DNA from: Treponema sp. Marseille-Q4130
GTDB lineage: Bacteria > Spirochaetota > Spirochaetia > Treponematales > Treponemataceae
Direction of reading: 5' to 3'
DNA: 64,000 nt
NCBI RefSeq assembly: GCF_014334325.1
Contig: NZ_JACSET010000003.1
Coordinates: forward strand, 186,001-250,000
Part shown: in pieces, positions 40,148-48,420 of the stretch
Numbering within the stretch: the stretch's first letter is position 1
Layout of the letters: each line of letters opens with the position of its first letter
Translations under genes and position numbers: made by a program
Notes under the pieces: generated by a model
What the model was told of the DNA's origin: nothing
Seen by the model: the letters and a program-made list of their open reading frames with translations, nothing else
The model's database searches: none

Positions 40148-42166
40148 ATGAAAAACACACGAAAACTCTGTTTTGCCCTTGTCGTTTGGGCGTGCGCGTT
40201 TGTTTCGGTTTACGCGCAGACTATTTTGGAAAGCACCGTTTTGCAAAAAGTGCAGGCGGCGGTATTTGAAGTTGTCGTCGAAAAACCGGCGGAGGGAAAT
40301 CTCACATACGAAAAAAAACTTCCGCTTGAGCGCATTCCTTTTGCGATCCGCAACGATGCGTACTTGCCGATCGGTACGGCGTTTTTGATGAACGACGGAA
40401 AATTTTATTCTGCGGCGCACGTATTTTCGCTGTACAAAGAAACGCTGTACACGAATTATTTTTTGCGCGGCAAAGACGGTAAAACATGGAAGATTTCGTC
40501 GGTTACGAAATTTGCGACCGACCGCGATTTTATCTGTTTCGATGTAGAAAATTTTACTGCGGATAAAAGCAAGGGACTTTCCGTCGCGCCCGATGCGGCG
40601 TTGAACTCGACCGTGTTTTCTGTGGGCAACGCGCTCGGCGAGGGTATCGTCATCAGAAACGGTGTGCTCACGAGCCGTACGCCCGAACAGGAAAACGGCG
40701 CATGGCAGTGGCTCCGCTTTTCGGCGGCCGCAAGCCCGGGAAATTCCGGCGGACCGCTTATCACGGAAAAAGGCGACGTCCTCGGTATTATCGCAATGAA
40801 AAGCCAAAACGAAAATTTAAACTACGCGCTGCCCTTTGCGGAAACGAAAAACGTCGCCGACAACACGGGTATCGTACACATTCCGTTTTACTATCGGCTG
40901 CCGACGATTTTGACGGAACGCTTTTATCATGTTTTCGATGAAAAGCTTTCGTTGCCGCAAAATCTCGGATCGCTCCGCGCGGAGATCACGTCGCGCAACA
41001 GAAACAATACCGACAAGCTCGTACACGACTTGGGCGAACGCTTTGCGCCCGACGCGAACGAAGGCTTTGCCCGAGCTGCCGGGGCCGCGGAAATGCTTTC
41101 GAATTCGTATATGGTCGGCTTTCCGTACACGATTTATCTGTCGGATGCGGGCAAGTGGGATTACGCGAAGCCGAAAGAAATTTCGACGCATCAGCTGGGT
41201 GACAACGGTTTTGTCAACTTCGGCGCCATGCTCGGTTATACGTTCGCTTATGTCGTAAAGCCCGAATCGGTCGCGCTGAAAGACCTCATCGCCTCTCCGA
41301 AAACGTACGTCGACTACATTCTCTCGGCGAGTAAAATCACGCGGAACGTTGCCGGCGAAAATATCGCGATCACATCCCTCGGCGATCCGTGTAAATCCGA
41401 CAAGCACATCGATCGCTTCGGACGCACGTGGCTTATCAATTATTGGGAACTCCCCTTCGTCGATTATATGGCGATCGCGTACGCGCTTCCGATGCCGGAC
41501 GGCGTGTACGTTATGCTTAAATTCGATTCGTATGGCGACGTTTTAAACGGGCACCGGCAGGATATGGCCTTTATCGCCGACTACGCGTATCCGTCGTATT
41601 CGGCGGAATTGAAACAGTGGAAAGAATATCTTGCGCTCTCCGAAGCGGAAGTCGGAAAACGCGATCCCGTTATCGCTTCCGTTTCGCTCGATTATTCCAA
41701 AAAACACATCGCCCTGAAAACCGGCGCCTATTCCGTCGATCTGCCGTCTTCGATTTTGTCGTCGGCGGACGATACGACGTTCGGTCTTTCGATCGGCTAT
41801 GCGTTCAAAGACGGTAAACTCGTGCAGGAAGAAAGGGCGTTGAGCCTTGATACGAATAAGCGCGCGGAAAATTACCGCTTTTTGTTTATTTCCAAACAGC
41901 CCAAGCCGGATGCAAGCGCGCTCAAAAATACGGCGGAAAGCTGGGGACAAAAATGCGACGGTATTGCACCTTATGACGGAAAGCCGTACGACAGTGAACA
42001 ATACACGATGATCGATAAAATTATCTACCCGGACGGCATCAGCTACAAAACCCGCAGCGATGCCGACTGCATCTATATTCTCGGCGGAGGATTAAGCGGT
42101 CAGGGAAAAAAGAACGAAGCGCTGCGCTTTATCGCGGCTGCGGAAAAGGCTGTCCGAGTACGGTAA
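40148..42166 (+). CDS. Secreted trypsin-like (S1C/HtrA-type) serine protease without PDZ
   Basis: 672 residues. Signal peptide MKNTRKLCFALVVWACAFVSVYA. The catalytic triad is visible as YSAAHVFSL (His), DRDFICFDVE (Asp) and SPGNSGGPLI (Ser) in the first 220 residues. The remaining 450 residues contain no PDZ motif that I recognise and may be a substrate or anchoring domain peculiar to treponemes. It acts in the periplasm or outside. It is transcribed divergently from the APE operon. Confidence 0.85.
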   Translation: MKNTRKLCFALVVWACAFVSVYAQTILESTVLQKVQAAVFEVVVEKPAEGNLTYEKKLPLERIPFAIRNDAYLPIGTAFLMNDGKFYSAAHVFSLYKETLYTNYFLRGKDGKTWKISSVTKFATDRDFICFDVENFTADKSKGLSVAPDAALNSTVFSVGNALGEGIVIRNGVLTSRTPEQENGAWQWLRFSAAASPGNSGGPLITEKGDVLGIIAMKSQNENLNYALPFAETKNVADNTGIVHIPFYYRLPTILTERFYHVFDEKLSLPQNLGSLRAEITSRNRNNTDKLVHDLGERFAPDANEGFARAAGAAEMLSNSYMVGFPYTIYLSDAGKWDYAKPKEISTHQLGDNGFVNFGAMLGYTFAYVVKPESVALKDLIASPKTYVDYILSASKITRNVAGENIAITSLGDPCKSDKHIDRFGRTWLINYWELPFVDYMAIAYALPMPDGVYVMLKFDSYGDVLNGHRQDMAFIADYAYPSYSAELKQWKEYLALSEAEVGKRDPVIASVSLDYSKKHIALKTGAYSVDLPSSILSSADDTTFGLSIGYAFKDGKLVQEERALSLDTNKRAENYRFLFISKQPKPDASALKNTAESWGQKCDGIAPYDGKPYDSEQYTMIDKIIYPDGISYKTRSDADCIYILGGGLSGQGKKNEALRFIAAAEKAVRVR

Positions 42167-42176
42167 GAGTTTTAAC

Positions 42177-42216
42177 AACGTGCAGATTATTCCGGGAACG
42201 GATCGATCTGCACGTT
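42177..42216 (+). terminator. Terminator after the serine protease
   Basis: AACGTGCAGAT / ATCTGCACGTT, an 11-bp perfect stem with an 18-base loop, 10 bp after the stop. Confidence 0.65.
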
Positions 42217-42278
42217 TCAGCCGGGATACCTAAAACTCGAAATTGAGGCTATTTAGAAATTAAGTCTATTCAATCGAT

Positions 42279-42323
42279 ACAACAATCCCGCCGCTTTATG
42301 TGAGATAATTCTTCGCACGAATA
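42279..42323 (+). repeat. Interspersed repeat, CAACAACCCCG...GCACGAATA family, copy 2
   Basis: Carries ACAACAATCCCGCCG, TATGTGAGATAA and TTCGCACGAATA, in the spacer between the serine protease and the small partner of the P-type ATPase. Confidence 0.6.
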
Positions 42324-42389
42324 CAATTGAGAACCTTTAAATAGCAGTTTTTAGAAGCAACTTTGAAAAGGCGATTCTGCGGCGGATAT

Positions 42390-42710
42390 TTATGCGCTCC
42401 CGCTCCACGAATCGACAATCGATTTGATCTGCGCTATATCGGATAGGATATCGCCGCGATTTTTTTCGGAATAAGAGGCGAGTTTTTGCCGGAGCTTTTT
42501 TAAAACGGGAACCAGCGTTTGCAGGCGTTCGAGCGGCACACCCTCAGGATCGTATGTGATAAGCATGCTGCCCGTTTTTTCGTTGTACTTCGGATCGGCT
42601 GCGGGGCAAATCGAGTGTAATACGGCGAGGGCGGCCGACCGTATCGCTTCGTCGCGGAGAGCGGGATCGCGCAAACGCAGCCTGCCCGGAAAATAATTGA
42701 TCTGCATCAT
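42390..42710 (-). CDS. Small HMA-like partner of the P-type ATPase
   Basis: 106 residues. INYFPGRLRLRDPALRDEAIR and KTGSMLITYDPEGV parallel the N-terminal domain of the upstream ATPase (HSLPGRIRIRYD, ITGSFLIRYDE). It thus looks like a free copy of that ferredoxin-fold domain without the CxxC metal site. Its start overlaps the ATPase stop (ATGA), so the two are translated together. A role in metal handover or regulation is inference. Confidence 0.75.
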   Translation of the reverse strand: MMQINYFPGRLRLRDPALRDEAIRSAALAVLHSICPAADPKYNEKTGSMLITYDPEGVPLERLQTLVPVLKKLRQKLASYSEKNRGDILSDIAQIKSIVDSWSGSA

Positions 42711-44803
42711 TCTTTTTTCAATAACGGCTGCATCGCCCGCACGGCAAATGCGATCGTCGACGAATTGTGCAAAACGGCTGCGAGGGACGGCGAAATAAAG
42801 CCGAACAAACCCGCGGCTATCAAGGCGGAATTAACAATTATTATATTTTTATTGTTGCCGTCGATTTTTTTCATCAAACGTTGTCCCATAATACGCGTTT
42901 TCAGCAGCGCCGCAAGTCCGTCGCCCGACGGCAGCACGATGTCCGCCGTCTCTCCGGTGATTTCCGCGCAGTCGCCCATGGCAACTCCGGTATTCGCAGC
43001 GGCGAGTGCAGGGGCATCGTTTATACCGTCGCCGATCATGATGACGGTGTGCCCTTCCCGCTTTTGTTTTTCGATGTATGCGACTTTGTCTTCCGGCAGC
43101 GCGTGCGCAATATAGTGATCGATGCCCGTAAGCTCCGCGGCAGTCTTCGCCGCACCCGCATCGTCGCCCGTTATCATCGTACAGTTGACGATGCCCGTAC
43201 CGTGCAGGCGGCGGACGATCTCTTTCGCGTCGGCTCTCACGGGATCGGTGATCGCAAAAGCGGCGAGCAGCCCTTTTCCTTCGGCGAGGTACAAAAGCGA
43301 TTCGCCCCGATCGAGCGCGTCTTTGGCGATCGCATCGAGATGTTCCGGACGCAGTACCTTTTCGTCTTCAAAGATAAAATGCCTGCTGCCGATTGAAAGG
43401 CGTTTACCGTTCAGTGTCGTTACGATGCCGTGTGCGACGATGTATTCGACTTTTGCGTGGCGTTCGGGATGCTTGAGTCCTTTATCAACGGCAGCCTGTA
43501 CGATCGCATGCGCGACGGGATGCGTAAAATGTTCTTCCAAACAGGCGGCCGTCGCAAGCATCTCATCTTCGCTCTCTTTACCGAATACGATGATGCGTGA
43601 AAGCTTCGGTTCGGCTGCCGTAAGAGTGCCGGTTTTGTCGAACACGACGGTGTCGGCGCGGGATGCGTCTTCGAGAAATTTTCCGCCTTTGACAAGGATG
43701 CCGTGCTCGGCCGCTTCTTTCATCGCGCTCAATACCGCAAGAGGAGCTGCGAGCTTCATCGCGCACGAGTAATCGACCATAAGCGTCGACAGCACCTTTG
43801 TCATATTTCCGGTAAAAATAAAAGTCAAAAGCGAAAGCAAAAAATTATATTTGACAAGCTGATCGGCAAGGTGCTCCGAACGTACTTGCGACGAAACTTT
43901 CAGCTGCTGCGACGAATCGATCATTGCGAGGATATTCTGCACTTTCGTCTGACTGCCCGTCGCGCGTACGAGCACGAACAGCTCTCCTTCCTGCACGATC
44001 GTTCCGGCAAACACGCTGTGTCCTTTTCGCTTTTCGACGGCGAGCGGCTCTCCGGTGATCGACGCCTGATTGACAAGCGCTTCGCCTTTGACGACTTCGC
44101 CGTCCGCCGGAATGAGCGAACCCGTGCGCACCGCGACGATGTCGCCTTTTTTCAGCGTATACAGAGGAACCTTGCGTTCGGTATCCCCTTCGACGAGCTG
44201 CACTTGATCGTTTTCGGAAAACAGCGTCGACGCCAGATCTTCATAGGATTTCTTTTTCGTGTATTCTTCGATCGTTTCGCCGATATCGAGCAAAAAATTG
44301 ATATTCGACGCGGTCGTCATATCGCCCGTCACGGCGGCTGCCGTAATGGCCGTCGCATCGAGAATGTCGGCGCAGAACACTCGCCCGGAAAAAATCCGTT
44401 TGCCGCCTTTTAAAACCCGCGGCGCAATCGAAGTGAACTGCAAGATCAATCGTAGCGGCGGAGGTAAAAGTCGTTTTGCATAGTGCCATGCCGCCATCGA
44501 GATGAGCGATCCCAAGAGGCTCGTCTGTTTCGTGGGGAGTGCAACGGAGGCAAGCATATCGTCGTCGTTGAGATATTTGTCGGAAAGAGCGGCAAACAGC
44601 GCTTTGATGCTTTGTTCGGATTGTTTCGTTTCGTCGTAACGGATAAGGAATGAACCCGTGATGTGATTGACCGTTACCTGGTTCATCCCTTCTTGAACGG
44701 ACAACAAATTCTGCGCCAGAACAGCCTGACGCAGATTCACTTCAGATTTGTCGTACCGTATTCGGATGCGCCCCGGAAGAGAATGTTTTATATAAAAATT
44801 CAT
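42707..44803 (-). CDS. Heavy-metal translocating P1B-type ATPase
   Basis: 698 residues. An N-terminal HMA-like domain without CxxC (1-80) is followed by membrane helices, the actuator motif TGEPLAVEK, the phosphorylation site VFDKTGTLTAAEP and the hinge GDGINDAPALAAANTGVAMG. The ion-path helix reads DYSCAMKLAAPLAV: SC-A-x-K-L in place of the CPC of copper/zinc pumps. This fits the HMA2-domain subgroup of uncertain metal specificity. It probably exports a transition metal. It forms an operon with a small membrane-anchored protein upstream and the free HMA-like protein downstream. Confidence 0.9.
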   Translation of the reverse strand: MNFYIKHSLPGRIRIRYDKSEVNLRQAVLAQNLLSVQEGMNQVTVNHITGSFLIRYDETKQSEQSIKALFAALSDKYLNDDDMLASVALPTKQTSLLGSLISMAAWHYAKRLLPPPLRLILQFTSIAPRVLKGGKRIFSGRVFCADILDATAITAAAVTGDMTTASNINFLLDIGETIEEYTKKKSYEDLASTLFSENDQVQLVEGDTERKVPLYTLKKGDIVAVRTGSLIPADGEVVKGEALVNQASITGEPLAVEKRKGHSVFAGTIVQEGELFVLVRATGSQTKVQNILAMIDSSQQLKVSSQVRSEHLADQLVKYNFLLSLLTFIFTGNMTKVLSTLMVDYSCAMKLAAPLAVLSAMKEAAEHGILVKGGKFLEDASRADTVVFDKTGTLTAAEPKLSRIIVFGKESEDEMLATAACLEEHFTHPVAHAIVQAAVDKGLKHPERHAKVEYIVAHGIVTTLNGKRLSIGSRHFIFEDEKVLRPEHLDAIAKDALDRGESLLYLAEGKGLLAAFAITDPVRADAKEIVRRLHGTGIVNCTMITGDDAGAAKTAAELTGIDHYIAHALPEDKVAYIEKQKREGHTVIMIGDGINDAPALAAANTGVAMGDCAEITGETADIVLPSGDGLAALLKTRIMGQRLMKKIDGNNKNIIIVNSALIAAGLFGFISPSLAAVLHNSSTIAFAVRAMQPLLKKE

Positions 44804-44812
44804 AAAGTATGA

Positions 44813-45034
44813 TTATGCTTTTGCAGCGGTCTCTTTTTTGTGTTTCGCTTCGGCATCCGCATCTTCGGCGTCTTCTTTTACCGATTCAAAAAAAGCGGAA
44901 GCGTCATCTTTGAGCTGCAAGCCGGCGACCATCAGTTTGGAACAGCCTTTGCGGAAAGCATCCGTTTTGATAAGCGACACCGCTGCCGCACCGACAATCG
45001 CACCCAGTAAAAATTTTTTCATCCCGTCTGACAT
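44813..45034 (-). CDS. Small YtxH-like membrane-anchored protein
   Basis: 73 residues from ATG 45034 (CAGGAG upstream). One hydrophobic segment near the N-terminus (KKFLLGAIVGAAAVSLI) is followed by an acidic and Lys/Ala-rich helix (FFESVKEDAEDADAEAKH). Such small proteins often precede P1B ATPases of this subgroup in Firmicutes and spirochaetes; the function is unknown. It starts the ATPase operon, 9 bp upstream. Confidence 0.75.
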   Translation of the reverse strand: MSDGMKKFLLGAIVGAAAVSLIKTDAFRKGCSKLMVAGLQLKDDASAFFESVKEDAEDADAEAKHKKETAAKA

Positions 45035-45133
45035 CGTATTCTCCTGCCGAAACCCGCCGGCTTTCATTTGTATTGAGTTTTATAATGTATGTATATGATA
45101 CCGCTACGAGTGGGAAAATGCAAGAGTAAATAA

Positions 45134-45322
45134 TTCCGAGCAGTGCGCAGGAATTATTTACGTCTCCTATAAAAGAAAAACGGCTCGGCCGTTTTTCAAC
45201 TCACGACTTCCTCGAGTGATTCCGAGCAGTGCGGAGGATTTTTTCGCGTCTCCTATAAAAGAAAAACGTGTTGAGCGTTTTTCGCCTCTCGACTTCCTCG
45301 AGGGATTCCGAGCACGGAGATC
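45134..45322. repeat. Tandem 86-bp repeats with terminator-like hairpins
   Basis: Units start TTCCGAGCAGTGCG at 45134 and 45220; a partial third starts at 45306. Each full unit contains CTCCTATAAAA and a hairpin GAAAAACG-N7-CGTTTTTC, then GACTTCCTCGAG. The following 45325-45400 has degenerate TAATGGGTAAT-like repeats. No gene lies between 45035 and 45586. Confidence 0.85.
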
Positions 45323-45452
45323 AATTTTTAATGGGTAATGGGTGTTTTCTAATGGGTAATTGTTAATGTGTAATGGATAATTTCGGTAATGAAGCGGTAT
45401 TGATTTTTCCATTTCAATAAGGACGCGAGGCGGCATCCGTGCCGTACATTGA

Positions 45453-45545
45453 GCGAAGTTCCCCGCGCAACTTGCAACGAGCACGAAGTGCGAAGTTCCC
45501 CGCGCGACTTGCAACGAGCACGGAGTGCGAAGTTCCCCGCGCAGG
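45453..45545. repeat. Tandem 37-bp repeats
   Basis: The unit GCGAAGTTCCCCGCGC followed by acttgcaacgagcacgaagt starts at 45453, 45490 and (partial) 45527. There are no unique spacers, so it is not CRISPR. It ends about 40 bp from the SemiSWEET gene's stop. Confidence 0.85.
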
Positions 45546-45586
45546 AATCGCTTTCAGACTTACAGACCTATCCCCTGCCGGTTTGA

Positions 45587-45844
45587 TTAAAAGGCAGCAA
45601 TTGTTGCAATTAGTCCGAAGATAACGCCGGGCAAATTTGCCGCCGATAAAGGATAGTCGCGTTTCTCTTTTAAAAGTCCGTAAGCTGTCCATATAGTGCA
45701 GTTGACCGCGGCAGCTAAAGGTTGTATAAACGGCGTTTTGTGTCCGTGAACGTCGCCCCATATTTGGGGAATGTATGATACATACATAAACACTGAAAGT
45801 ACCGTTCCGATCCAGCCCAAAATTTTCAATTTTTTTTCGCTCAT
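45587..45844 (-). CDS. SemiSWEET sugar transporter
   Basis: 85 residues from ATG 45844 (GGGGAACAAG upstream). Three membrane helices with the PQ-loop motif MYVSYIPQIWGDVHGHKTPF and the second conserved stretch AAVNCTIWTAYGLLKEKRDY. SemiSWEETs form dimers that let sugars diffuse across the membrane. Isolated between repeat-rich intergenic DNA on both sides. Confidence 0.92.
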   Translation of the reverse strand: MSEKKLKILGWIGTVLSVFMYVSYIPQIWGDVHGHKTPFIQPLAAAVNCTIWTAYGLLKEKRDYPLSAANLPGVIFGLIATIAAF

Positions 45845-45911
45845 CTTGTTCCCCTTGCGGATCCTGAGCCCGCATATATGCGCCACTATATCGTAATTGT
45901 AAAAAAGGCAC

Positions 45912-45963
45912 AATCAACAACCCCGACGCAGAGTGACGGGGTATGAAATCTTCCGCACGAATA
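45912..45963 (+). repeat. Interspersed repeat, CAACAACCCCG...GCACGAATA family, copy 3
   Basis: AATCAACAACCCCGACG, then a CCCCG/CGGGG hairpin-forming insert, then TCTTCCGCACGAATA. Lies in the spacer between the SemiSWEET gene and the iron transporter. Confidence 0.6.
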
Positions 45964-46117
45964 AATCGCGTTATCGTTTCGATTCGCACAGGTCGTACTC
46001 CGGCAGCGGTCCTGCCGTTTGCCGCGGGACCTTTATCATTTGCTGAATTCGCGGTTTAAAAAACGGTTTTTTCAGCCGATTCCCGGAATTTACACTGGCA
46101 AAATCTACGATATGATT

Positions 46118-46170
46118 TATACTATACGCACAATCAAAAAAACTGTCCGAAAATCGAAGCTTTTGGACAG
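46118..46170 (+). promoter_or_regulatory. -10 box and 5' UTR inverted repeat before the iron-type ABC operon
   Basis: TATACT (46118-46123) has no clear -35. The interrupted inverted repeat CTGTCC-g-AAAA ... TTTT-GGACAG (46143-46170) lies in the leader. A strong AGAAGGAGAATGAT ribosome site precedes ATG 46201. The rest of the 356-bp spacer holds repeat copy 3 and a GC-rich block (45994-46031) related to 19614-19652. Confidence 0.45.
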
Positions 46171-46200
46171 CCACATCGATTGTATTAGAAGGAGAATGAT

Positions 46201-47232
46201 ATGCACAAGCGAATCGCAGCCGTATCGGCGGCAATCCTATTGATCGCGGGAATAATCTCGTGTTCGAAAAAAAGCGCGGAATCCTCCGGGAAAGCGACAT
46301 CTTCGTCGCAGTCCGGATCGGTCATGTTGTATTCGTCGCTGAAAGAAGCGCAGCTCATCGCGGTAAAAGAAGGGTTTACAAAAAAATACCCGAATATCGT
46401 TATGGATTATTATGCTGCGGGAACGAGCAAAGTCGCGACGAAGATGGCTGCCGAAAAGCAGTCGGGGCAAATCGCCTGCGATTTGGTATGGGTCGGCGAT
46501 CCGTCGAACTATATTACATTCAAAGAGCAGGGCATCCTCGAAGCCTATGCGTCTCCCGAAGCCGCTCACGTCGACGCGTTGTATAAAGATCCCGAAAATT
46601 ATTATTGCGGCGGACGCATGGTCGTCATGGGTTTCGCATACAATACGAATACGGTAAAACCGGAACAGGCGCCGAAAACGTGGAACGATCTGCTCGATCC
46701 GTTTTATAAAAATCAAATCGTTATGACCGATCCCGGCGAATCGGGAACGACGTTTTACGCGGTCGCGGGTTTGCTCGCCGACGCGAAATACGGCGAAGCT
46801 TATTTTAAAAAATTAAAAGCGGCGGGCACCGAACTTGAAAGCGGTACGACGTCGACGCATACGAAAGTCGCTGCGAGCGCATATAAAGTGTGTATCGCCG
46901 TCGACTACGTTACGCAGACGCTCGAAAGCGACGGTTCTCCGATCAAATTCGTGTATCCCGAAACCGATCTCGTCGCCATTTCAAGTCCGATCGCGCTCAT
47001 TAAAAATTCCGCGAATCAGGAAAACGGCAAACTTTTGTACGATTACATCCTGTCGGAAGAAGGTCAGAAGATTTTGAGCGAACACGGCTGTGCGTCGATC
47101 AGAGACGACGTTCAAAAAGAGGGCAGTCTCTCTCCGTCGGAAATCGCCAAGCGCGCTATGAAAATCGACGACGCGGAAATTGCAAAGCACAGCGGCGATG
47201 TTCTCGCCGTCTTCGATAAAATCTTCAAATAA
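46201..47232 (+). CDS. Iron(III)-type ABC transporter substrate-binding lipoprotein
   Basis: 343 residues; lipoprotein signal MHKRIAAVSAAILLIAGIISC (Cys21). FbpA/FutA/AfuA-like class II fold: VMLYSSLKEAQLIAVKEGF, CDLVWVGDPSNYITFKEQG, MVVMGFAYNTN and GESGTTFYAVAGL. The family binds ferric iron or, in some members, phosphonates, thiamine or spermidine; iron is the most likely. First gene of a four-gene operon. Confidence 0.9.
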   Translation: MHKRIAAVSAAILLIAGIISCSKKSAESSGKATSSSQSGSVMLYSSLKEAQLIAVKEGFTKKYPNIVMDYYAAGTSKVATKMAAEKQSGQIACDLVWVGDPSNYITFKEQGILEAYASPEAAHVDALYKDPENYYCGGRMVVMGFAYNTNTVKPEQAPKTWNDLLDPFYKNQIVMTDPGESGTTFYAVAGLLADAKYGEAYFKKLKAAGTELESGTTSTHTKVAASAYKVCIAVDYVTQTLESDGSPIKFVYPETDLVAISSPIALIKNSANQENGKLLYDYILSEEGQKILSEHGCASIRDDVQKEGSLSPSEIAKRAMKIDDAEIAKHSGDVLAVFDKIFK

Positions 47233-47310
47233 AAATTGCACGGCGGCGTTGCTCGTTATCGCGGCCGCCGCCGTATGCTGCGGTTTTCCATAAACCGATT
47301 CGGTACGTAT

Positions 47311-48420
47311 ATGGCTCAGATAAAATTCGATTCCGTTACATTCAGATACGGAGGGCACACGATATTCGAGGATTTTTCGCTCACGGTGGACGAAAGTCAA
47401 ATCCTCGGCGTCGTCGGTCCGTCCGGCTGCGGCAAAACGACGCTCATCCGCTGTCTCTGCGGATTTATTAAACCTGAAAAGGGCGAAATCTATATCGGCG
47501 ACACATGTGTGTTCAGCGCAAAAAAGCGCATCAACGTTGCGCCCGAAAAACGCAATATCGGCGTCGTCTTTCAGGATTACGCGGTGTGGCCGCATATGAC
47601 GGTGTGGGAAAACGTCGTCTATCCGATGAAAAAGAAAAAGATGCCGAAAGACGAAATACAAAAAAAAGCGGAGTTCGCGCTTTCTCAAGTACGGATGGAA
47701 AAATATAAAAATCACTTGCCGTCTCAGCTGTCGGGCGGGCAGCAGCAGCGCGTTGCGATCGCGCGTTCTCTCGTGTCGTCGGACGACGTTATCGTACTCG
47801 ACGAGCCGATCACGAACCTCGACGCAAAGCTCCGCGAAGAGATGCTCGTCGAAATACGGCAGATCCAGCGGACGGTCGGTACGACGATTTTATATATAAC
47901 GCACGATCAGCAGGCGGCTTTGCAGCTCTGCGATAAAATCGCGGTGATGGATCCCTCCGGTGCTTTAAGCCAAATCGGCACCGACGAAGAGATCCTGCTC
48001 ACCCCCGCCGATAAATTCGTCTTTACGTTTATCGGCGTATCGAATTTTATTCCGGTAAAGAAAAAATCAGACGGTATGTATTTCGATCTGAACGGCAAAG
48101 AGATACGCTACGCCGATGTCCCCGAATCCGCTTTGCCGTCCGATGTGACGAACGGCGAATACGATATGGGCATCCGTCCGTCCGACATCGTTTTCGACGA
48201 CGCTTCTCCCGTGCGCGGCACCGTAAAGAGTTCGAGTTTTCTCGGAAGCGAAAGCACCTACTTCGTCGATTTCGAAGGCAAGGAAATACGCGTCGAACAG
48301 GGTACGCTCGACATGCTCAATTCCCGCGAATATGTGCCCGGCGACGTTGCGGGGCTGAAGTTCATCAATCCGAAATACTATGCGCGGGAAAAAACCGCCC
48401 GGGCGGCGGAGGCTGTATGA
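47311..48420 (+). CDS. Iron-type ABC transporter ATP-binding protein 1
   Basis: 369 residues from ATG 47311 (weak ribosome site; earlier starts are possible but give non-conserved sequence). Walker A GPSGCGKTTLIR, signature QLSGGQQQRVAIARSL, Walker B VIVLDEPITNLDA, then a C-terminal TOBE/OB regulatory domain (about 240-369). It ends by ATGA overlap with the permease gene. Confidence 0.92.
   Translation: MAQIKFDSVTFRYGGHTIFEDFSLTVDESQILGVVGPSGCGKTTLIRCLCGFIKPEKGEIYIGDTCVFSAKKRINVAPEKRNIGVVFQDYAVWPHMTVWENVVYPMKKKKMPKDEIQKKAEFALSQVRMEKYKNHLPSQLSGGQQQRVAIARSLVSSDDVIVLDEPITNLDAKLREEMLVEIRQIQRTVGTTILYITHDQQAALQLCDKIAVMDPSGALSQIGTDEEILLTPADKFVFTFIGVSNFIPVKKKSDGMYFDLNGKEIRYADVPESALPSDVTNGEYDMGIRPSDIVFDDASPVRGTVKSSSFLGSESTYFVDFEGKEIRVEQGTLDMLNSREYVPGDVAGLKFINPKYYAREKTARAAEAV

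Noticed and set aside
45453-45545. Possible CRISPR array
   Set aside because: The 37-bp units are directly abutting with no unique spacers, and no cas genes are in the window.
45414-45989. 191-codon minus-strand frame across the repeats and SemiSWEET gene
   Set aside because: It overlaps the real SemiSWEET gene in another frame and its remainder is translated tandem repeat.
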